Positions 60,169-64,000 of a stretch of 64,000 bases of DNA are shown one piece after another (positions within the stretch are counted from its first letter, which is position 1; every line of letters starts with the position of its first letter). Where the stretch lies: assembly GCA_008477525.1 (NCBI GenBank), contig SPDT01000007.1:1922001-1986000 (forward strand), given 5' to 3'. This DNA is from Hypomyces perniciosus. Its lineage: Eukaryota; Ascomycota; Sordariomycetes; Hypocreales; Hypocreaceae. The position numbers were made by a program, and so were the translations under genes. A model generated the notes under the pieces. That model saw nothing but the letters and a program-made list of their open reading frames with translations. It was not told where the DNA came from and did not search any database.

Positions 60169-61598
60169 TTTCGTACACTTGCAGGAGGAGACAGTTCGCA
60201 GATCCTATCACTCTGGCTGAGAAACTTGAGGTTACAGCGCACACAGAGCAAGAGTTTCACTGGTATCAGGATTAATGAAGAGAAAAGGAAGGCAGATCAC
60301 CACCCATGGCCTGAATAGTAATTGCCATTGTGAGGACCCTCCCATTTCCCAGATTTCTCGCCCCTCATCTTGTTCTGGCCCCTCTAAGGAGCAAGCCAAG
60401 TCGCGTCGGATCCCCAGCCCAAGCCGTCGGTTCCCAGTATTCACTGGCCCAGTCAGCCCATGATTTGAAGTCTTAGCGCACTTTTCCCTCACAAACAATG
60501 CAGTGACAGGCCAAAGCCGTCGTATTCCCAAGGTATACATGTCTGGAGGGTCGCAATGGGCAGATTTGTGTTCCGACTCGTGGTCTATGGCACCATCGCC
60601 AAGCCTGGTGTCAAAACTGGTGTCAAATTGATGCATATCGGGCAAAGCGGCTGGCCCGATGCAGTGGGTGAAGACAATAAGTGGCGCTCATAGAGGCATA
60701 GAGGGAGAAAAACCCGAGAAGCGAGGCCGCGGAGAGACTGGAGACGGTCCATCAAGTCGCATAGCGGGTGTACGACTAATAGTAGTACTACTATCATTAG
60801 CTGCTCAAATCTGGGTTAGGAACTGGTTTAGTGACGAACCGGCGCGCGGAGTTTCTTAACTCGAGTTGTCATAATCTCCCTCAACTGCCCGTTCGTTAGC
60901 ATCACCGCTTTGCTCCCGAGATGTTCAATTTGGCGTCCGTACTCCGTATAGCCATCATCATCATGCCAGAAGGCTCATAAAACTTTCCGTACCTTGTTTT
61001 ACGAGTATTAGCACTTCGACCGGCGTGGTGAGCACAATCAGGTGATTGATGTCATCCTTGTCCACCAACCCCTGGCCCTGTCATGCACGTGGAGTTAACC
61101 GACGTACTTCGTACAACTACTCCGTACATGTTGCCAGTACTAGTATGTTTACTGCCGCAAATCCTTCCAAGCTTCCCAATAGAACCACGTCGCCACTGCA
61201 GTCATAGTTTTCCACAGACGTCGCAACCCTGCCGCAACTACTGGTGACCAATGGCTTCGAAACAGCTCACAGTAGTGTCATATATTAGCTCTCCCGGCAC
61301 GCCGGCCTGGGCCGTTAGTCCACGGAGACGGAGCATTCGAGTCCACTGTCCCAGACAAAACCGCCCCTCCCGCCTCTTCTTTTCGTTTCGGTCATAATAA
61401 ACTAACTACTAGTTGGTCCCCCGTGTCATCTCGTCTCTCAAGTTGGTGTGGTGTGCGACTTAAGGAGAGAGCAATTGGGCGAACAGAGGACAGAGCATTC
61501 GTCTCTTCTCCCCTCTCCCTCTCTCTCAGCCAGCGTTGAACCTTCGACTCAGTCGTCTCTCGCTACAGGTTTTGATATCCGACAGCCATTGACCAGCC
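60169..61598. other. Divergent intergenic region, 1.4 kb
   Basis: Between NmrA-like and methyltransferase genes. Carries TACTCCGTA at 60940-60948 and 61118-61126 and TACTTCGTA at 61105-61113. A CT-rich leader precedes the methyltransferase start. No coding region supported. Confidence 0.5.
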
Positions 61599-62904
61599 AT
61601 GTCGTCACCTGTGAGCAAAAAAGGCGATCCAAAATCCCAGTCTGGGTCCCCGCGCCGTTCGCCGCGCCGGTCTCCCGAGTCTCCTCCCACGGCGGGTGCG
61701 CAATTTGCAAGCGATGCCGATAATCCAGTTCCACTCCAGGTTGATGTAAGTGTTTAGTGTTTCCTAGCCCATCAAATTAGCCGACTGCTGCTGGTGCTGC
61801 TTATTCTCTAGCTACGGGAACGAAACCACGTGAGCTGACACTCGGCGCGCAGGACGATGCATACAATGACGATGGTGCGGATGGCGACTCGACATACGGC
61901 TCCGACCAAGATGCAGCCTACACAGGCTCCGTTACGTCTTCCATCTACAACTACCAATACGAGAACGGGCGCCGCTACCATGCCTACCGAGAAGGCCAGT
62001 ATGTTTTGCCCAATGACGACCAGGAACAGGAGCGTCTGGACCTCCAGCACCACATCTGGCGCCTCCTGATAGGTGGTGCCCTCCACACAGCGCCACTGCC
62101 GTCTCCAGAGAGCAAGACAGACCTGCGCATACTCGATTTGGGCACCGGCACGGGTATCTGGGCTATCGACATGGCCGATGAATTCCCCAATTCATCCGTC
62201 TACGGAGTTGACCTATCTCCCATCCAGCCCGAATGGGTTCCCAACAACTGCAAATTCCACGTTGATGATTACGAGGACGAGTGGACATATAAGGAGGAAG
62301 AGAAATTCGACTACATACACGGGCGAGCTTTGAGTGGCACATCGGCCGATTGGCCTCGTTTCTATCAGCAAGTCATGGAGAATCTCAAGCCTGGTGGTTG
62401 GGTTGAGATGCAAGAATATGACGCCTGGATATTCAGTGATGACGATAGCTTTGATCGTGCCCCATGGACTATGGAGTGGGTCAACAAACTAGATACCGCC
62501 AGCAAAACGTATGGCAAACAAATCAATGTTGCCAAGTATCAAAAGCAGTGGATGATTGATGCCGGCTTCGAAGACGTCCAAGAGAGAGTTTGCAGGGTAC
62601 GTACACTGGCTTGAAGCCCAGTAATCGTGTACGACATTGACCTGACTGGTTTCAACAGATACCCATTGGCCCCTGGGCTAAGAACCCTGCACTTAAGGAA
62701 CTGGGAAGATTTGAACTTAGTCACATGCAGATGTCGGTGGATTCACATACGCCGGCTCTCTTCACTCGGGTTTTAAACTATTCCGGGGATCAAGTTAGCA
62801 TCCTGATGGAAGGCGTAAAGCGCGAGTTTCGAGACCGAAACCTTAGGCTGATCACCAGTTACCGCTTCATTATTGGAAGAAAGCCCCTCGATGGCAATCA
62901 ATAA
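61599..62904 (+). CDS. LaeA-like SAM-dependent methyltransferase
   Basis: Three exons (61599-61745, 61853-62596, 62659-62904) sum to 379 codons, 378 aa. A Ser/Pro/Arg-rich disordered N-terminus (about 50 residues) and an acidic segment precede SSIYNYQYENGRRYHAY, the usual entry to the LaeA/TAM-like family. Motif I is ILDLGTGTGIWAIDMADEFP; VYGVDLSPIQPEWVPNN and DYIHGRAL follow, with LKPGGWVEMQEYD as the post-motif. Family members include the global secondary-metabolism regulator LaeA, but most paralogues have unknown substrates, and no biosynthetic backbone lies nearby. The start ATG in AGCCATGTCG fits. Gene intact. Confidence 0.9.
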
Positions 62905-63756
62905 AGGGGATGTTGGTGATGAATCTTGCATTAGATGAGAAGGACATAGGTAGTTATGAAAGGCGGGGCGAGTCGTTGACAGAGCGGTAATAACGGGTAT
63001 GACGACATGGATTAACCTGCAATATCCATGATGACGGAAATTATAGCATTGCGACGACGTTAATACCCTATGATGAAGCTCCGTTTATATTAGAGTCTGT
63101 ACATTCATCTGCAGGTTCATCATACTATGATGCTTTGACATTCCCTAGTTCCAGATGGTGTTATGGAACAGAGTATCATCAGAGCACCAGTGTGTATATG
63201 CTTAGTGACAACCATTAAGGCAGAAAGGGCCTTGGCATTTGTCACCATCTCGTCTTACGAGTACCACATGATGTTCTAGTCAATAGCTGGGTGAAGTCAG
63301 TAGCTGGGTGAAGTAATATCATACGAGGCTGAGAGGGTGGACAAAGCTTCTAATATGCTTTGAGCTGCAGTGCCTGCTTGGCCACCAAGACAGCCTAGGA
63401 AGATGCCTTGGTGGGCAAGACGAGCGTGTGATTCAACGTTACTCCATGAAGCGACATGTGAAGGCATTCATAAGTCAATAAACAGATGTGGTTGGACGAG
63501 AGGTGAGGCTCATGGGATCAAGAAAAGCGCAGGCAACAGCACACTGCCCCATGTGGCGTAGCCCTTACACGCAACTCAGCTGAATATCAACGGCACATTT
63601 TCTGTTTCACTCAGCCCCTCATCTGTTGATCACGATTTATTTTTACTTCGTATATCGACACATAGCAAGTCTTGGCTTGGTTTGAATACCGGCCAACGCC
63701 TTTTCATCCCTACTTTTACTGCAAAATGATTAGACAAGCCAAGAAAACAGCAGTAA
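62905..63756. other. Intergenic region
   Basis: No coding signal supported; TACTTCGTA at 63644-63652 lies about 110 bases before the next start. A direct repeat TAGCTGGGTGAAGT occurs twice at about 63284-63315. Confidence 0.45.
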
Positions 63757-64000
63757 TGGGCAAGAAACAAGGAGACAGCGGTGGCGCCCAACGCGCCGCA
63801 GAGATTAACGATGCGATGCTCAACATTCCCGGTTACGCGGATGACAGCCTGTTATTCGTTGTGCGATACGGCTCGCTGGCCAAGGTATGTATGTCAGTCA
63901 GTACAAAGTAGTACATGCGACATTTTCCTTCTTATCTGCCGCCCTGTCTGTCACCATTTCTATGGGCTCCACAAACCTTGTTCATGTGTCACTCACACAA
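63757..64000 (+). CDS. First exon of an unidentified gene, cut by the window edge
   Basis: The frame MGKKQGDSGGAQRAAEINDA continues to VVRYGSLAK and meets a strong GTATGT donor after 63894, so this is probably a first exon with the gene continuing to the right. An in-frame ATG at 63727 (MIRQAKKTAV) is an alternative start. The exon is hydrophilic then amphipathic; no family is recognisable from 46 residues. Confidence 0.45.

Overview
The window is nuclear DNA of a filamentous ascomycete. Genes carry short (about 45-90 nt) GT-AG introns with CTRAC/CTAAT-like branch points, tRNAs carry introns, and the families present (Zn2Cys6 regulators, a GCR1_C factor, fungal MFS clades, P450s, a LaeA-like methyltransferase, an HsbA-like wall protein) are typical of Sordariomycetes. 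A hypocrealean fungus is my inference, not proven. Most exon joins were checked by hand: phases agree and summed exon lengths are multiples of three.

Left part (1-23.3 kb). A CYP52-like P450, tRNA-Leu(CAA), an unrecognised coiled-coil protein, xanthine phosphoribosyltransferase (xpt1), a mitochondrial oxidoreductase-like protein, a polyQ/coiled-coil nuclear protein (possibly kinetochore), dolichol-phosphate-mannose synthase subunit 3 (dpm3), a stand-alone CYP505-like P450, a GCR1_C transcription factor with an unresolved frame change, and a conserved fungal protein. Then comes a 4.6-kb gene-free stretch rich in TAG/TAC microsatellites and TACTCCGTA motifs. After it lie an HsbA-like secreted protein with hexapeptide repeats and tRNA-Thr(AGU).

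Central decayed block (23.7-31.6 kb). Four consecutive genes are broken: a FAD-linked oxidase relic, two sugar transporters and a GH1 beta-glucosidase. Next to them is an intact 703-aa Zn2Cys6 regulator (32.3-34.6 kb). This looks like a former beta-glucoside/cellodextrin uptake-and-hydrolysis locus whose effector genes have decayed, or whose sequence has locally accumulated one-base errors, while the regulator stays open.

Right part (35-64 kb). A secreted GH162-like glucanase, an acyl-CoA dehydrogenase, an acidic zinc-knuckle protein, a second Zn2Cys6 factor (706 aa, CTF1-like), an ACS-type MFS transporter, a RidA protein, a DHDPS/HOGA-type aldolase, a D-serine-dehydratase gene one base short of open, an alpha/beta hydrolase, a sugar transporter with an in-frame TAG, a Trf4-type poly(A) polymerase, an NmrA-like protein, a LaeA-like methyltransferase and the first exon of an unidentified gene at the right edge.

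No CRISPR array, prophage, intact transposon or secondary-metabolite backbone gene was seen. The strongest signals are the run of broken carbon-uptake genes beside an intact regulator, and a 9-bp motif (TACTYCGTA) scattered through the intergenic DNA.
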